Source of the DNA: Providencia sp.
GTDB lineage: Bacteria > Pseudomonadota > Gammaproteobacteria > Enterobacterales > Enterobacteriaceae
Length of the DNA stretch: 64,000 bases
Direction: 5' to 3'
NCBI RefSeq assembly: GCF_003533305.1
Contig: NZ_DOEH01000027.1
Location: 10,495 to 74,494 of the forward strand
The notes under the pieces are model-generated. The model was not told the origin of the DNA and did no database searches. It worked only from the letters and a program-made list of their open reading frames with translations. Positions 44,514 through 56,375 of the stretch are shown in pieces; the first letter of the stretch is position 1, and the number at the start of each line of letters is the position of its first letter. A program made the position numbers and the translations under genes.

Positions 44514-44851
44514 GTAATGCATCTGCTTTAGGCCGTACTGGTATCCAGGACTGGCTATTCATTCGCGGTTCTGCAATTGTTATCGTACTTTATGTACTCT
44601 ACATTGTTGGCTTCGTTGCTATTAATGATATTACCTATGAAGTATGGCGTGGCTTCTTCGCTTCTTCTGTGACAAAAGTATTCACTATCCTCACGTTGTT
44701 TTCAATTTTGGTACATGCCTGGATTGGTATGTGGCAAGTATTGACCGACTATATTAAGCCAATCGCGTTGCGCTTAGTGCTACAACTGGTAATCGTTGTT
44801 GCTTTATTGGCTTACTTAATTTACGGAACAATTGTTGTGTGGGGTGCATAG
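44507..44851 (+). CDS. sdhD: Succinate dehydrogenase membrane anchor subunit
   Basis: A 114-aa protein with three transmembrane helices, closely matching E. coli SdhD at both ends ([21 protein letters not shown]). Together with SdhC it holds haem b and the quinone site. It starts inside the end of sdhC and ends one base before sdhA, showing tight coupling. Confidence 0.97.
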   Translation: MVSNASALGRTGIQDWLFIRGSAIVIVLYVLYIVGFVAINDITYEVWRGFFASSVTKVFTILTLFSILVHAWIGMWQVLTDYIKPIALRLVLQLVIVVALLAYLIYGTIVVWGA

Positions 44852-46618
44852 ATGAATCTGCCAATCAGAGAGTTTGACGCTATTGTCATTGGTGCTGGCG
44901 GTGCAGGTATGCGCGCAGCACTTCAGATTTCACAGCAAGGCCTAACTTGTGCTTTGTTGTCTAAAGTTTTTCCAACACGTTCTCATACAGTATCAGCACA
45001 AGGCGGTATTACTGTTGCACTTGGTAATACGCACCCTGATAACTGGGAATGGCATATGTATGACACCGTTAAAGGTTCTGATTATATCGGTGACCAAGAC
45101 GCTATCGAGTACATGTGTAAAACTGGGCCGGAAGCTATCCTTGAATTAGAGCATATGGGATTGCCTTTCTCGCGCCTTGATGATGGCACTATTTATCAGC
45201 GTCCATTTGGTGGTCAATCCAAAAATTTTGGTGGCGAGCAAGCAGCACGTACCGCAGCAGCTGCTGACCGTACTGGTCACGCTCTGTTACATACTCTGTA
45301 TCAGCAAAACTTGAAAAATCACACGACCATTTTTTCCGAGTGGTACGCCCTTGATTTAGTTAAAAATCAAGATGGTGATATTGTCGGTTGTACCGCAATC
45401 TGCATGGAAACCGGTGAGGTAGTTTACTTCAAAGCTAAAGCGACAATTTTAGCGACTGGCGGAGCAGGACGTATTTATCAGTCAACGACGAATGCACACA
45501 TCAATACTGGTGATGGTGTTGGTATGGCAACTCGTGCTGGTGTGCCTTTGCAAGATATGGAAATGTGGCAGTTTCACCCGACAGGTATTGCCGGCGCTGG
45601 CGTTCTGGTGACAGAAGGTTGTCGTGGTGAAGGTGGTTATCTACTGAATAAAGATGGCGAGCGTTTTATGGAACGCTATGCACCAAACGCGAAAGATCTC
45701 GCAGGTCGTGATGTAGTTGCTCGTTCAATCATGATTGAAATCCGTGAAGGCCGTGGTTGCGATGGTCCTTGGGGTCCACACGCTAAACTGAAACTGGATC
45801 ACTTAGGTAAAGATGTGCTGGAATCCCGTTTGCCGGGTATTCTTGAACTGTCTCGCACCTTTGCGCACGTTGATCCAATTAAAGAGCCAATTCCTGTTAT
45901 TCCAACCTGTCACTATATGATGGGTGGGATTCCAACGAAAGTTACAGGGCAAGCGATTCGCTATAACGAAAAAGGCGAAGATGAAGTTATCCCTGGCTTG
46001 TTTGCAGTGGGTGAAATTGCTTGTGTATCCGTACATGGTGCAAACCGTTTAGGTGGTAACTCATTGCTTGACCTTGTGGTATTCGGTCGTGCAGCTGGCG
46101 TGCACTTGAAAGAATCAATCATGGAACAAGGTTCGATGCGTGATGCTTCTGAATCTGATATCGATGCGGCAATGACCCGCTTCAATCGTTGGGAAAATGC
46201 ACGTACTGGTGAAGATCCTGTTGAGATTCGTAAAGCACTACAAACTTGCATGCAGCATAACTTCTCGGTATTCCGTGAAGGTGATGCAATGGCAAAAGGT
46301 TTAGAAGAGCTGAAAGTGATTCGTGAGCGTCTGCAAAATGCACGTCTTGATGATACGTCGACTGAATTTAATACTCAGCGTATCGAATGTTTAGAACTGG
46401 ATAACCTGATGGAAACGGCTTATGCAACAGCACAAGCTGCAAATTTCCGTACAGAAAGTCGTGGTGCTCATAGCCGTTTTGACTATCCAGAGCGTGATGA
46501 TGCGAATTGGTTATGTCACTCATTGTATTTACCGCAATCTGAAACGATGACGCGTCGTGAAGTTAACATGCAGCCTAAGTTGCGTGAACCCTTCCCACCG
46601 AAAATTCGTACCTACTAA
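44852..46618 (+). CDS. sdhA: Succinate dehydrogenase flavoprotein subunit
   Basis: A 588-aa protein with the FAD dinucleotide-binding motif [14 protein letters not shown] (11-24), the covalent-flavin His45 in [10 protein letters not shown], and the substrate region [11 protein letters not shown]. It oxidises succinate to fumarate in the TCA cycle. Length equals that of E. coli SdhA. Third gene of sdhCDAB. Confidence 0.98.
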   Translation: MNLPIREFDAIVIGAGGAGMRAALQISQQGLTCALLSKVFPTRSHTVSAQGGITVALGNTHPDNWEWHMYDTVKGSDYIGDQDAIEYMCKTGPEAILELEHMGLPFSRLDDGTIYQRPFGGQSKNFGGEQAARTAAAADRTGHALLHTLYQQNLKNHTTIFSEWYALDLVKNQDGDIVGCTAICMETGEVVYFKAKATILATGGAGRIYQSTTNAHINTGDGVGMATRAGVPLQDMEMWQFHPTGIAGAGVLVTEGCRGEGGYLLNKDGERFMERYAPNAKDLAGRDVVARSIMIEIREGRGCDGPWGPHAKLKLDHLGKDVLESRLPGILELSRTFAHVDPIKEPIPVIPTCHYMMGGIPTKVTGQAIRYNEKGEDEVIPGLFAVGEIACVSVHGANRLGGNSLLDLVVFGRAAGVHLKESIMEQGSMRDASESDIDAAMTRFNRWENARTGEDPVEIRKALQTCMQHNFSVFREGDAMAKGLEELKVIRERLQNARLDDTSTEFNTQRIECLELDNLMETAYATAQAANFRTESRGAHSRFDYPERDDANWLCHSLYLPQSETMTRREVNMQPKLREPFPPKIRTY

Positions 46619-46653
46619 TGTGTGGTGTTAATCCAGTTGCGGAGAAATAAATT

Positions 46654-47370
46654 ATGAAACAACAATTTTCGATTTATCGCTATAACCCGGATGTGGATAG
46701 CGCACCACGTATGCAAGATTACACCCTTGAATTACCGGAAGGGCGTGACATGATGCTATTGGATGCGTTGATTCAGCTGAAAGAACAAGATCCTACACTC
46801 TCTTTTCGCCGTTCTTGTCGTGAAGGGGTGTGTGGTTCTGATGGTCTGAACATGAACGGTAAAAATGGACTGGCTTGCATCACGCCAGTATCTGCTTTAA
46901 CGCGTAATGGGAAGAAAATTGTGATCCGTCCATTACCCGGTCTGCCTGTTGTGCGTGACTTGATTATCGACATGACTCAATTTTACACCCAATACGAAAA
47001 AATTCGGCCTTATCTTCTTAATGATAATAAGAATCCACCGGCGCGTGAAAATATACAATCACCTGCACAACGTGAAAAGCTCGATGGTTTATATGAGTGT
47101 ATTTTGTGTGCGTGTTGTTCAACTTCTTGCCCATCTTTTTGGTGGAATCCGGATAAATTTATTGGTCCCGCAGGTCTACTTGCAGCGTATCGATTCCTGA
47201 TTGATAGTCGCGATACTGAAACGGATTCAAGATTAGATGATCTGAACGACGCTTTTAGTGTTTTCCGCTGTCATAGCATTATGAATTGTGTCAATGTATG
47301 CCCTAAAGGACTAAATCCAACGAAAGCTATCGGCCATATTAAATCTATGTTACTAAAACATAGTGCATAA
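46654..47370 (+). CDS. sdhB: Succinate dehydrogenase iron-sulfur subunit
   Basis: A 238-aa protein. The N-terminal [2Fe-2S] ferredoxin domain has SCREGVCGSDGLNMNG. The C-terminal domain holds [4Fe-4S] and [3Fe-4S] clusters (CILCACCSTSCPSFWW; CHSIMNCVNVCPKGL). It relays electrons from SdhA to the SdhCD quinone site. GGAG before the ATG, 35 bp after sdhA. Confidence 0.98.
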   Translation: MKQQFSIYRYNPDVDSAPRMQDYTLELPEGRDMMLLDALIQLKEQDPTLSFRRSCREGVCGSDGLNMNGKNGLACITPVSALTRNGKKIVIRPLPGLPVVRDLIIDMTQFYTQYEKIRPYLLNDNKNPPARENIQSPAQREKLDGLYECILCACCSTSCPSFWWNPDKFIGPAGLLAAYRFLIDSRDTETDSRLDDLNDAFSVFRCHSIMNCVNVCPKGLNPTKAIGHIKSMLLKHSA

Positions 47371-47755
47371 AAGCTGATTTTGACCAGCGGTACCTAGGTA
47401 CTGCTGGTTAATTAAGTGATAGCACAAAATAAACACATAAAGTAAAGATAAAGCGTAAAATAAAAATGCTAATCTTGTAAAATAGTCCATAAAGTCACCG
47501 AAAGCGTAAAGTAAAAAAGTGAAAGTAAAAAGCCAACTGCAAAAGATGAAGACACGAGCGTAAGCAAGGAACCTTTAAAAACCGCAGCCAGTTTTTAAAG
47601 GTTCCTTAAAAGGGAAACCCTCAATTGATAATGGGACTCCCAAAGTGAGAACATGCAAAAAGCATGTCCAAGAGAACCTTTATCGAGGTCGCTTAAATGC
47701 GGCGATTAGTTAACCACGGCGAAAACTAAAGCTTCTAATAGCTTAAGGGATCACA
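47371..47755. other. 385-bp sdhB-sucA intergenic region with stem-loops
   Basis: Holds an 11-bp hairpin right after sdhB (47383-47408, ACCAGCGGTAC / GTACTGCTGGT), a 17-bp perfect hairpin (47566-47607), and smaller ones (ACATGC / GCATGT near 47652). In between it is A-rich. None has a T-tract, so read-through into suc is expected. A suc promoter may also lie here. Confidence 0.6.
47566..47607 (+). other. Perfect 17-bp stem-loop in sdhB-sucA spacer
   Basis: Arms AAGGAACCTTTAAAAAC (47566-47582) and GTTTTTAAAGGTTCCTT (47591-47607) with an 8-nt loop. Followed by AAAAGGG rather than U's, so not a classical terminator on the plus strand; RNA processing or stabilisation is plausible. Confidence 0.65.
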
Positions 47756-50563
47756 ATGCAGAACGGCGTAATGAAGGACTGGCTGGATTCAAGCTTTCTG
47801 GCAGGCGCGAACCAGTCTTATATAGAACAGCTCTATGAAGATTATCTGACTGACCCTAATTCCGTAGATGAGCAATGGAAAGATATTTTCCAACAAATGG
47901 CTGGTGCAAGCACCAACAGTGAGCAATTTCACTCGCAAGCACGCGATTATTTCCGTCGCTTAGCAAAAGATTCTACGCGTTATCACACCTCTATTAGCGA
48001 TCCTACGATCGATGCAAAGCAAGTTAAAGTTTTGCAACTAATTAACGCATTCCGCTTTCGTGGACATCAAAACGCAAATCTTGATCCGTTAGGTCTTTGG
48101 AATCGAGAATCTGTTCCAGATTTAGATCCCGCCTTCCACAACTTAACAAAAGAAGATTTTGACGAAACGTTCAACGTGGGTTCGTTTGCTATCGGCAAAG
48201 AAACCATGAAGCTCAGTGACTTATATAAAGAGCTGAAACGCATTTACTGCGGTTCAATCGGCGCTGAATATATGCACATCACCAACACTGAAGAAAAGCG
48301 CTGGATACAGCAACGTCTTGAGTCTGTGAATGTTGCAGAGCAATTCTCTAAAGAAGAGAAACGTCGTTTCTTAGCTGAACTGACTGCTGCCGAAGGCCTT
48401 GAGCGTTACTTAGGTGCTAAATTCCCAGGGGCAAAACGTTTTTCACTGGAAGGTGGTGATTCATTGATCCCTATGTTGAAGGATCTGATCCACCACGCCG
48501 GCAAGCAAGATACACGTGAAGTTGTTTTAGGTATGGCTCACCGTGGCCGCCTCAACGTTCTGATTAATATCTTAGGTAAAAAACCAGCTGAACTTTTTGA
48601 TGAGTTTGCGGGCAAGCACAAAGATCACTCAACTGCAGGTGATGTGAAATACCATCAAGGTTTTTCATCTGACTTTGAAACCGCGGGTTCGCGCGTTCAC
48701 TTAGCGTTGGCGTTTAACCCATCGCATCTTGAAATTGTTAGCCCAGTTGTTATTGGTTCTGTACGCGCACGCCGTGACCGTCTTGATGAAGGTCGCAGCA
48801 ATATGGTTCTGCCTATTACCATTCATGGTGACTCGGCAGTGACAGGTCAGGGCGTAGTTCAAGAAACTTTGAACATGTCTCAAGCTCGCGGTTATGAGGT
48901 TGGCGGTACAATGCGTATCGTAATTAATAACCAAATTGGTTTTACGACTTCAAATCCAAAAGATACGCGTTCAACTGAATACTGTACGGATATCGTGAAA
49001 ATGGTGCAGGCACCAATTTTCCACGTTAATGCAGATGATCCTGAAGCGGTTGCTTTTGTGACCCGCTTAGCGCTTGATTTCCGTAATACATTTAAACGTG
49101 ACGTGATGATCGACTTAGTCTGTTATCGCCGTCATGGCCATAATGAAGCTGATGAGCCAAATGCAACTCAGCCAATTATGTATCAAAAAATTAAGCAGCA
49201 TCCGACACCACGTAAAATCTATGCAGATCGCTTAATTGAAAGCGGTGTGGTTTCTGCAAATGAAGTGACTGAGATGGTTAATCTCTATCGTGATGCGCTC
49301 GACAGAGGTGACTGTGTCGTTGAAGAGTACCGTGAAATGGGACTCAATGCGTACACGTGGGAACCTTACTTAAATCATGATTGGGATGCTTCATATAAAT
49401 CAACTTATGATCCTAAACGACTCACTGAACTTGCGACGAAATTAAGCACAATTCCTGATGGTATTGTTGCTCAATCACGTGTTGAGAAAATCTACGCAGA
49501 TCGTTTAGAAATGGCGAAAGGTGAAAAACTTCTCGATTGGGGTGCAGCTGAAGTTTTAGCCTATGCCACACTTGTCGATGAAGGCGTTGCTGTTCGTTTA
49601 TCAGGTGAAGATGCCGGACGTGGTACATTCTTCCATCGTCATGCGGTTGTTCATAACCAAACGAATGGCTCCGTCTACGTACCTTTGCAAAATGTTCATA
49701 ATGGTCAAGGTGTATTTAATGTTTGGGACTCAGTCCTGACCGAAAATGCGGTACTTGCATTCGAATATGGTTACGCAACAACTGAACCGCGCACGCTAAC
49801 GATTTGGGAAGCGCAATTTGGTGACTTTGCTAACTGTGCTCAAGTAGTTATCGACCAATTTATTAGCTCAGGCGAGCAAAAATGGGGTCGTATGTGTGGT
49901 CTGGTCATGTTACTGCCTCATGGTTATGAAGGTCAGGGCCCAGAGCATTCATCTGCACGTTTAGAACGTTACCTACAACTGTGTGCAGATCAGAACATGC
50001 AAGTGTGTGTACCATCAACACCGGCACAGGTTTATCACATGTTACGTCGCCAAGCGCTACGTGGTATGCGCCGTCCTCTGATTGTTATGTCTCCTAAATC
50101 ACTGCTTCGTCACCCATTAGCGGTATCAAGCATGGAAGAACTGGCCAATGGCAAGTTTGAAACGGTTATCGGTGAAATAGATGAAATCAATCCGAAAAAT
50201 GTGAAACGTGTCGTTCTGTGTTCAGGAAAAGTCTATTACGATCTATTAGAGCAACGTCGTAAGAATGAGCAAACCGATGTTGCGATTGTTCGTATTGAAC
50301 AGCTATATCCGTTCCCACACGAAGATATCCAAAATGCATTGGCGCCATTTACTAATGCGAAAGACTTCATTTGGTGTCAAGAAGAGCCATTAAACCAAGG
50401 TGCTTGGTACTGTAGTCAACATAATTTCCGTGAAGCAATCCCTGCCGGAGCGACTTTACGCTATGCAGGCCGTGCTGCTTCTTCTTCTCCAGCAGTTGGT
50501 TATACGTCCGTTCACCAGGAACAACAAAAAGCCCTGGTAAATGACGCTTTGAACATTGAATAA
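47756..50563 (+). CDS. sucA: 2-oxoglutarate dehydrogenase E1 component
   Basis: A 935-aa protein matching E. coli SucA from the N-terminal E2-binding helix ([21 protein letters not shown]) onward. The ThDP-binding core includes [26 protein letters not shown] and the [19 protein letters not shown]g2+/ThDP motif. It decarboxylates 2-oxoglutarate and transfers succinyl to the E2 lipoyl arm. First gene of sucAB, 14 bp before sucB. Confidence 0.98.
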   Translation: MQNGVMKDWLDSSFLAGANQSYIEQLYEDYLTDPNSVDEQWKDIFQQMAGASTNSEQFHSQARDYFRRLAKDSTRYHTSISDPTIDAKQVKVLQLINAFRFRGHQNANLDPLGLWNRESVPDLDPAFHNLTKEDFDETFNVGSFAIGKETMKLSDLYKELKRIYCGSIGAEYMHITNTEEKRWIQQRLESVNVAEQFSKEEKRRFLAELTAAEGLERYLGAKFPGAKRFSLEGGDSLIPMLKDLIHHAGKQDTREVVLGMAHRGRLNVLINILGKKPAELFDEFAGKHKDHSTAGDVKYHQGFSSDFETAGSRVHLALAFNPSHLEIVSPVVIGSVRARRDRLDEGRSNMVLPITIHGDSAVTGQGVVQETLNMSQARGYEVGGTMRIVINNQIGFTTSNPKDTRSTEYCTDIVKMVQAPIFHVNADDPEAVAFVTRLALDFRNTFKRDVMIDLVCYRRHGHNEADEPNATQPIMYQKIKQHPTPRKIYADRLIESGVVSANEVTEMVNLYRDALDRGDCVVEEYREMGLNAYTWEPYLNHDWDASYKSTYDPKRLTELATKLSTIPDGIVAQSRVEKIYADRLEMAKGEKLLDWGAAEVLAYATLVDEGVAVRLSGEDAGRGTFFHRHAVVHNQTNGSVYVPLQNVHNGQGVFNVWDSVLTENAVLAFEYGYATTEPRTLTIWEAQFGDFANCAQVVIDQFISSGEQKWGRMCGLVMLLPHGYEGQGPEHSSARLERYLQLCADQNMQVCVPSTPAQVYHMLRRQALRGMRRPLIVMSPKSLLRHPLAVSSMEELANGKFETVIGEIDEINPKNVKRVVLCSGKVYYDLLEQRRKNEQTDVAIVRIEQLYPFPHEDIQNALAPFTNAKDFIWCQEEPLNQGAWYCSQHNFREAIPAGATLRYAGRAASSSPAVGYTSVHQEQQKALVNDALNIE

Positions 50564-50577
50564 ATAAAGGATACAAA

Positions 50578-51792
50578 ATGAGTAGCGTAGAAATTCTTGT
50601 TCCCGATCTTCCTGAATCCGTTGCAGATGCGTCGGTTGCCACATGGCATAAAAAGGCAGGTGATAGAGTCGAGCGTGACGAAGTGCTGGTAGAGATCGAA
50701 ACAGACAAAGTGGTTTTAGAAGTTCCTGCGAGTGAAGCGGGTATCTTAGAAGCTATCGTTGAAGAAGAAGGCGCAACTGTTTTATCTAAACAGTTATTAG
50801 GCCGTATTCGTTTAGGTGATAGCACTGGTATTCCTGCTGAAGTTAAAGAAGCTCAGGTATCGACACCTGCACAACGTCAAACTGGTAGCTTAGAAACTGA
50901 AAGCAATGATGCGCTGAGCCCAGCTATTCGTCGCCTAATTGCTGAGTACAGCTTGAATGCAGCAGATATTAAAGGAACGGGTGTTGGTGGTCGTTTAACG
51001 CGTGAAGATGTTGAGAAACATTTAGCAACTAACAAACCTGCGGCAGCAGCAGTTGCTCAAGCACCGGCAGCTCCACAAGCGCCATTAGCACATCGTAGTG
51101 AAAAACGTGTTCCAATGACTCGTTTGCGTAAACGTATTGCAGAGCGTTTACTGGAAGCGAAAAATACTACGGCGATGCTGACCACGTTCAACGAAATCAA
51201 CATGCAGCCAATCAAAGACTTACGTACCCAGTACGGTGAAGCATTTGAAAAACGTCATGGTGTACGTTTAGGCTTTATGTCTTTTTATATTAAAGCGGCG
51301 GTTGAAGCACTGAAACGTTACCCAGAAGTGAATGCTTCTATTGACGGTTCTGATGTGATTTATCATAACTACTTTGATATTAGTATTGCAGTTTCAACGC
51401 CACGAGGCTTGGTAACACCAGTTTTACGTGATGTTGATGGCATGAGCATGGCTGATATTGAAAAAAATATTAAAGAACTGGCTATCAAAGGTCGCGACGG
51501 TAAGTTAACAGTTGAAGACTTAACGGGTGGTAATTTCACTATCACTAATGGCGGCGTATTCGGTTCTCTGATGTCCACCCCTATCATTAACCCACCACAG
51601 AGCGCGATTTTAGGCATGCATGCCATTAAAGACCGCCCTATGGCTGTAAATGGTAAGGTAGAAATTCTTCCTATGATGTATTTAGCGCTGTCTTATGACC
51701 ACCGTTTAGTTGATGGTCGTGAATCAGTGGGCTTCTTAGTCGCTATCAAAGATATGCTGGAAGATCCAACTCGTTTACTGCTAGACGTATAG
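50578..51792 (+). CDS. sucB: 2-oxoglutarate dehydrogenase E2 (dihydrolipoyl succinyltransferase)
   Basis: A 404-aa protein. The N-terminal lipoyl domain has Lys44 in [11 protein letters not shown] as the lipoylation site. A peripheral-subunit-binding domain follows ([20 protein letters not shown], about 117-136), then an Ala/Pro linker and the catalytic domain with [12 protein letters not shown], which contains the active-site His and Asp. GGA precedes the ATG. E3 (lpd) is encoded elsewhere, as usual. Confidence 0.98.
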   Translation: MSSVEILVPDLPESVADASVATWHKKAGDRVERDEVLVEIETDKVVLEVPASEAGILEAIVEEEGATVLSKQLLGRIRLGDSTGIPAEVKEAQVSTPAQRQTGSLETESNDALSPAIRRLIAEYSLNAADIKGTGVGGRLTREDVEKHLATNKPAAAAVAQAPAAPQAPLAHRSEKRVPMTRLRKRIAERLLEAKNTTAMLTTFNEINMQPIKDLRTQYGEAFEKRHGVRLGFMSFYIKAAVEALKRYPEVNASIDGSDVIYHNYFDISIAVSTPRGLVTPVLRDVDGMSMADIEKNIKELAIKGRDGKLTVEDLTGGNFTITNGGVFGSLMSTPIINPPQSAILGMHAIKDRPMAVNGKVEILPMMYLALSYDHRLVDGRESVGFLVAIKDMLEDPTRLLLDV

Positions 51793-51802
51793 CAACATAA
51801 CA

Positions 51803-51897
51803 GGGCAGGGTACAACCTGCCCGGTCTGAAGTAACCGATGTAACCAGTTCGCTGGTTGCTAAATCAGTAACAATTGCAGAGGCGAATAAACGCCTCT
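51803..51897 (+). other. Three consecutive stem-loops between sucB and sucC
   Basis: GGGCAGG/CCTGCCC (51803-51822), AACCAG-TTCG-CTGGTT (51842-51857) and AGAGGCG/CGCCTCT (51878-51897), none followed by a T-tract. They fill most of the 131-bp spacer and suggest an RNA-level boundary between the sucAB and sucCD segments of one transcript. Confidence 0.6.
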
Positions 51898-51923
51898 TCA
51901 GACTTAATTATGGATAGAACATC

Positions 51924-53090
51924 ATGAATTTACACGAGTATCAGGCAAAACAGCTGTTTGCACGTTATGGTATGCCAGCGCCGACAGGCTATGCTTGTTC
52001 AACGGTCGCTGAAACCCTTGAAGCTGCTAAAAAAATTGGTAATGGTCCTTGGGTCATTAAATGCCAAGTTCATGCAGGTGGACGTGGTAAAGCAGGTGGC
52101 GTTAAAGTTACAAATGATATCAACGATATCAGTGCATTTGCTGAAAAGTGGTTAGGTCAAAACTTAGTAACCTATCAAACAGATGCAAACGGTCAGCCGG
52201 TTAACCAAATTTTGGTAGAAACGGCGACTGATATTGCAAAAGAACTCTATTTAGGTGCCGTTGTTGACCGTAGCACTCGTCGTGTCGTATTCATGGCGTC
52301 AACTGAAGGTGGCGTTGAAATTGAGAAAGTTGCTGAAGAAACGCCTGAGTTAATTCATAAAGCAAGTATTGATCCACTGACTGGTCCTATGCCTTACCAA
52401 GGCCGTGAGCTTGCATTCAAATTAGGCTTAACGGGTAAACAAGTTAGCCAGTTTGCTAAAATTTTCATGGGTCTAGCAACGTTATTCCTTGAGCGCGATC
52501 TTGCATTAGCTGAAATTAACCCACTGGTTATTAATACCGAGGGTGACCTGATTTGCTTAGATGGTAAATTAGGAATTGATAGCAACGCATTATATCGTCA
52601 GCCAGAAATGCGTGAAATGCATGATGCATCCCAAGAAGATGCGCGTGAAGCGCAAGCCGCTCAGTGGGAACTGAATTATGTTGCTCTCGATGGCAACATT
52701 GGTTGTATGGTTAATGGTGCGGGTCTTGCAATGGGAACGATGGATATCGTTAAATTGCACGGCGGTTCCCCAGCTAACTTCCTTGATGTCGGTGGTGGGG
52801 CAACTAAAGAGCGCGTAACTGAAGCGTTTAAAATCATTCTTTCAGATGAAAATGTTAAAGCGGTTTTTGTTAACATTTTTGGTGGTATTGTTCGTTGCGA
52901 CCTGATTGCCGACGGTATCATTGGTGCAGTTGAAGAAGTTGGCGTCAATGTGCCAGTTGTTGTGCGTTTAGAAGGTAATAATGCTGAACTCGGAACGAAA
53001 AAACTGGCAGAAAGTGGCTTGAATATTATTGCTGCTAACAGCCTGACTGATGCAGCTAAAAAAGCAGTAGCAGCAGCGGAGGCTAAATAA
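51924..53090 (+). CDS. sucC: Succinyl-CoA synthetase beta subunit (ADP-forming type)
   Basis: A 388-aa protein, the E. coli length. The ATP-grasp domain includes [15 protein letters not shown] near the N-terminus, and the CoA-ligase domain has the [12 protein letters not shown] loop. With SucD it converts succinyl-CoA to succinate with nucleotide triphosphate formation. Its stop codon shares one base with the sucD start. Confidence 0.98.
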   Translation: MNLHEYQAKQLFARYGMPAPTGYACSTVAETLEAAKKIGNGPWVIKCQVHAGGRGKAGGVKVTNDINDISAFAEKWLGQNLVTYQTDANGQPVNQILVETATDIAKELYLGAVVDRSTRRVVFMASTEGGVEIEKVAEETPELIHKASIDPLTGPMPYQGRELAFKLGLTGKQVSQFAKIFMGLATLFLERDLALAEINPLVINTEGDLICLDGKLGIDSNALYRQPEMREMHDASQEDAREAQAAQWELNYVALDGNIGCMVNGAGLAMGTMDIVKLHGGSPANFLDVGGGATKERVTEAFKIILSDENVKAVFVNIFGGIVRCDLIADGIIGAVEEVGVNVPVVVRLEGNNAELGTKKLAESGLNIIAANSLTDAAKKAVAAAEAK

Positions 53091-53962
53091 TGTCTATTTT
53101 AATCGATAAAAACACCAAAGTAATTTGCCAAGGTTTTACGGGTGGTCAAGGTACATTCCACTCAGAACAAGCTATTGCTTACGGTACAAAAATGGTTGGC
53201 GGTGTCACACCAGGTAAAGGCGGCACAACGCATTTAGGCCTTCCTGTATTTAATACCGTGCGTGAAGCTGTAGAAGCAACTGGTGCGACTGCATCAGTTA
53301 TCTATGTGCCAGCACCATTTTGTAAAGATTCTATCTTAGAAGCTATCGATGCAGGCATTAAGCTAATTATTACTATTACTGAAGGTATCCCAACTCTGGA
53401 TATGCTGACAGTTAAAGTAAAATTAGACCAAGCAGGCGTTCGCATGATCGGTCCAAACTGCCCAGGGGTTATCACACCGGGTCAATGTAAGATTGGTATT
53501 ATGCCGGGGCACATTCATCTGCCAGGTAAAGTTGGAATTGTTTCTCGCTCAGGAACGTTGACCTATGAAGCGGTTAAACAAACCACAGATGCAGGATTAG
53601 GCCAATCTACATGTGTCGGTATTGGTGGCGACCCAATTCCGGGTTCTAACTTTATCGATATCTTGAAATTATTCCAAGAAGATCCACAAACTGAAGCGAT
53701 TGTTATGATCGGTGAAATTGGTGGTAACGCAGAAGAAGAAGCGGCTGCATATATTAAAGAGCACGTGACTAAACCTGTGGTTGGTTATATTGCAGGTGTT
53801 ACGGCGCCGAAAGGTAAGCGTATGGGCCACGCGGGCGCAATTATCGCTGGTGGTAAAGGTACTGCCGATGAGAAATTTGCTGCTTTAGAAGCCGCTGGCG
53901 TGAAAACTGTTCGTAGCCTTGCAGATATCGGCGATGCAGTAAAATCATTGCTAAACAAGTAA
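53090..53962 (+). CDS. sucD: Succinyl-CoA synthetase alpha subunit
   Basis: A 290-aa protein. The N-terminal CoA-binding domain has [19 protein letters not shown] and the phosphohistidine loop is [15 protein letters not shown]. It forms the heterotetramer with SucC. The 3' end continues into a short untranslated region ending in a strong terminator, where E. coli encodes the SdhX/RybD small RNA. Confidence 0.98.
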   Translation: MSILIDKNTKVICQGFTGGQGTFHSEQAIAYGTKMVGGVTPGKGGTTHLGLPVFNTVREAVEATGATASVIYVPAPFCKDSILEAIDAGIKLIITITEGIPTLDMLTVKVKLDQAGVRMIGPNCPGVITPGQCKIGIMPGHIHLPGKVGIVSRSGTLTYEAVKQTTDAGLGQSTCVGIGGDPIPGSNFIDILKLFQEDPQTEAIVMIGEIGGNAEEEAAAYIKEHVTKPVVGYIAGVTAPKGKRMGHAGAIIAGGKGTADEKFAALEAAGVKTVRSLADIGDAVKSLLNK

Positions 53963-54007
53963 GCTAAGCGCGAGTTATTTATTCGCGTTTAGAGTAATAG
54001 ACAGAAG

Positions 54008-54037
54008 CCCGCATCTATTTTGGATGCGGGTTTTTTT
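54008..54037 (+). terminator. Terminator of sdh-suc operon
   Basis: CCCGCATC (54008-54015) / GATGCGGG (54023-54030), 8 bp, followed by seven T's. A second small hairpin (CGCGA/TCGCG around 53970-53988) precedes it. The ~75-nt 3' UTR could yield a SdhX-like sRNA by processing; this is inferred from position only. Confidence 0.88.
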
Positions 54038-54475
54038 ATAGCTGGCGTTTATACTATAGGCTTAATCAATGTATAAAATGAAATAAGATTCCGCTGTCAC
54101 CATGGTATAAAGTGCGTTAGCGATGTTTAGATATAGTGAGTATGATTTTTGGTTGTGGGAAAGGAAAGCACAATTAATGGCGAAATACGTAATTTGCGGT
54201 ATATCAATTTTATGGATTTAAAGCGATTTTAATTAACGATAAATAGACAATTAGTTGAGATAAGTTCTTTTTTTAATAAAATTCGTAATAACTGCAAAAT
54301 AAGATACTATAATAAATTAAATATTCTTTTTTTGAATGTTTAAAAGAAAGATAATATTTTTTTGTTAATCTTTTAAAGAAAAATGCATATTTGCTTCATT
54401 GTCAATAACAGCAAATTAACATCTAAATAACGATTAATTGTTTGTGGCTTCAATCAATTAACAAAAAGCAAAAAA

Positions 54476-54489
54476 TTGACGTAAATCAA
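54476..54489. promoter_or_regulatory. FNR-type binding site upstream of cydA
   Basis: TTGAC-GTAA-ATCAA differs from the FNR consensus TTGAT-N4-ATCAA at one base and lies about 300 bp before cydA, an operon repressed by FNR under anaerobiosis in E. coli. Confidence 0.6.
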
Positions 54490-54792
54490 TTCATTGCTAC
54501 TGGCTTTATTTGTTTAAATTGCTTAAATTGGTGCTCGATCAAATATGTCTTTATCTATTAAATAGTATAATTCTTGATGTAAAGTCAGAATTCAAATCTG
54601 AATCACGTAAAAGAAGTTTATTGTATGTAAAGATAAGCGTACTATTATTATAGTGTAGTTAGTTCTTTTCCTTTTGTTAATTATTTGTTGTTTTGAGGCA
54701 TTTTTTGCTGGTAGTTAAGAGGTCCTTCGGTTTTAAACTGAAGGCCGGGTTGCCGCAAGTCGGTGTCTTCCTGCTAGGAGCAAGGAGTCAAG

Positions 54793-56361
54793 ATGTTTGA
54801 TATTGTCGAACTGTCAAGATTACAGTTTGCCATGACTGCGATGTACCATTTCCTATTTGTACCATTGACGCTTGGTATGGCGTTTTTGCTTGCGATTATG
54901 GAAACGGTATATGTACTATCTGGTAAGCAAATTTATAAAGATATGACTAAGTTCTGGGGTAAGTTATTTGGTATTAACTTTGCCCTAGGTGTTGCAACTG
55001 GTTTGACTATGGAGTTCCAATTCGGTACTAACTGGTCTTACTATTCGCACTATGTCGGAGATATCTTCGGTGCACCTCTTGCAATCGAAGGTTTGATGGC
55101 GTTCTTCTTAGAATCTACCTTTGTTGGTTTATTCTTCTTTGGTTGGGATCGTTTAAGCAAAAATCAGCACCTCGCGGTGACTTGGTTGGTTGCTTTAGGC
55201 TCTAACTTCTCTGCATTGTGGATTTTGGTCGCGAATGGTTGGATGCAAAACCCTATCGCTTCTGACTTTAACTTTGAAACCATGCGTATGGAAATGCTTA
55301 GCTTCTCGGAGCTAGTGCTGAACCCTGTCGCACAAGTTAAATTTGTTCACACTGTTGCTGCGGGTTATTGTACTGGTGCCATGTTCATTCTTGGTATTAG
55401 TTCATACTACTTGCTAAAAGGACGTGATGTTGCTTTTGCTAAACGTTCTTTTGCAATTGCTGCAAGTTTTGGTATTGCTGCGGTTCTGTCTGTTATCGTG
55501 CTTGGTGATGAATCAGGTTACGAAATGGGTGACGTGCAAAAAACTAAACTCGCTGCAGTTGAAGCAGAATGGGAAACTCACCCACCTCCGGCTTCATTTA
55601 ATCTGATTGCATGGCCTGATACTGAAAAGCAAGAGAATAAATTCGCTATTTCTATTCCTTGGGCAATGGGTATCATCGCAACACGTTCACTGGATACACC
55701 TGTTTTAGGTCTGAAAGACTTAATGAAACAGCATGAAGTTCGTATTCGTAACGGTATGATTGCTTATGGTCAGTTGCAACAGCTTTTAGCTGGTGACAAA
55801 GATCCTGCTCTACGTACAGCATTTGAAGCAAGCAAAATCGACCTCGGTTATGGTCTTCTGCTGAAACAATATGCACCAAACGTTGTTGATGCAACAGAAG
55901 CACAAATCCAACAAGCAGTGAAAGACAGTATCCCGAACGTAGGTCCATTATTCTGGGCATTCCGTATCATGGTTGGTGTTGGCTTCTTACTACTCTTAAT
56001 TATTGGATTGTCTTTCTTAGCTGTTGTACGCAACCGTATTGGTCAAAACAAATGGTTACTGCGTGCGACTCTATATGGTATTCCATTACCATGGATTGCA
56101 ATTGAATCAGGCTGGTTTGTTGCGGAGTATGGTCGTCAGCCGTGGGCAATTGGTGAGGTGTTACCTGTTTCGGTTGCACACTCTAACTTGACTACTCATG
56201 ACCTGATCTTCTCTTTAGTCCTGATTTGTGGTCTGTATACGCTGTTCTTAATTGCTGAAATGTTCTTGATGTTCAAATTTGCTCGCAAAGGCCCTAGTAG
56301 CCTGAAAACGGGTCGTTACCATTTTGAACAGAAAAACAGTTCAACACACGACGTTCAGTAA
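54793..56361 (+). CDS. cydA: Cytochrome bd-I ubiquinol oxidase subunit I
   Basis: A 522-aa protein, the length of E. coli CydA. The haem ligand His19 is in [14 protein letters not shown]. It has the quinol-binding Q-loop in the middle ([20 protein letters not shown] region) and the conserved [12 protein letters not shown] segment. High-affinity terminal oxidase of the inner membrane. AAGGAG before the ATG; cydB follows after 14 bp. Confidence 0.98.
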   Translation: MFDIVELSRLQFAMTAMYHFLFVPLTLGMAFLLAIMETVYVLSGKQIYKDMTKFWGKLFGINFALGVATGLTMEFQFGTNWSYYSHYVGDIFGAPLAIEGLMAFFLESTFVGLFFFGWDRLSKNQHLAVTWLVALGSNFSALWILVANGWMQNPIASDFNFETMRMEMLSFSELVLNPVAQVKFVHTVAAGYCTGAMFILGISSYYLLKGRDVAFAKRSFAIAASFGIAAVLSVIVLGDESGYEMGDVQKTKLAAVEAEWETHPPPASFNLIAWPDTEKQENKFAISIPWAMGIIATRSLDTPVLGLKDLMKQHEVRIRNGMIAYGQLQQLLAGDKDPALRTAFEASKIDLGYGLLLKQYAPNVVDATEAQIQQAVKDSIPNVGPLFWAFRIMVGVGFLLLLIIGLSFLAVVRNRIGQNKWLLRATLYGIPLPWIAIESGWFVAEYGRQPWAIGEVLPVSVAHSNLTTHDLIFSLVLICGLYTLFLIAEMFLMFKFARKGPSSLKTGRYHFEQKNSSTHDVQ

Positions 56362-56375
56362 ATAGGAGTCCACTT

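Larger units (their letters stand above)
53963..54792. other. 830-bp sucD-cydA intergenic region
   Basis: After the suc terminator comes roughly 750 bp of AT-rich DNA with no coding sequence I can support. It contains an FNR-type box (54476-54489) and ends in a structured leader before cydA, including a hairpin-forming CCTTCGGTTT / AAACTGAAGG around 54723-54745. Such length is usual for cydA, which is controlled by ArcA and FNR. Confidence 0.65.
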
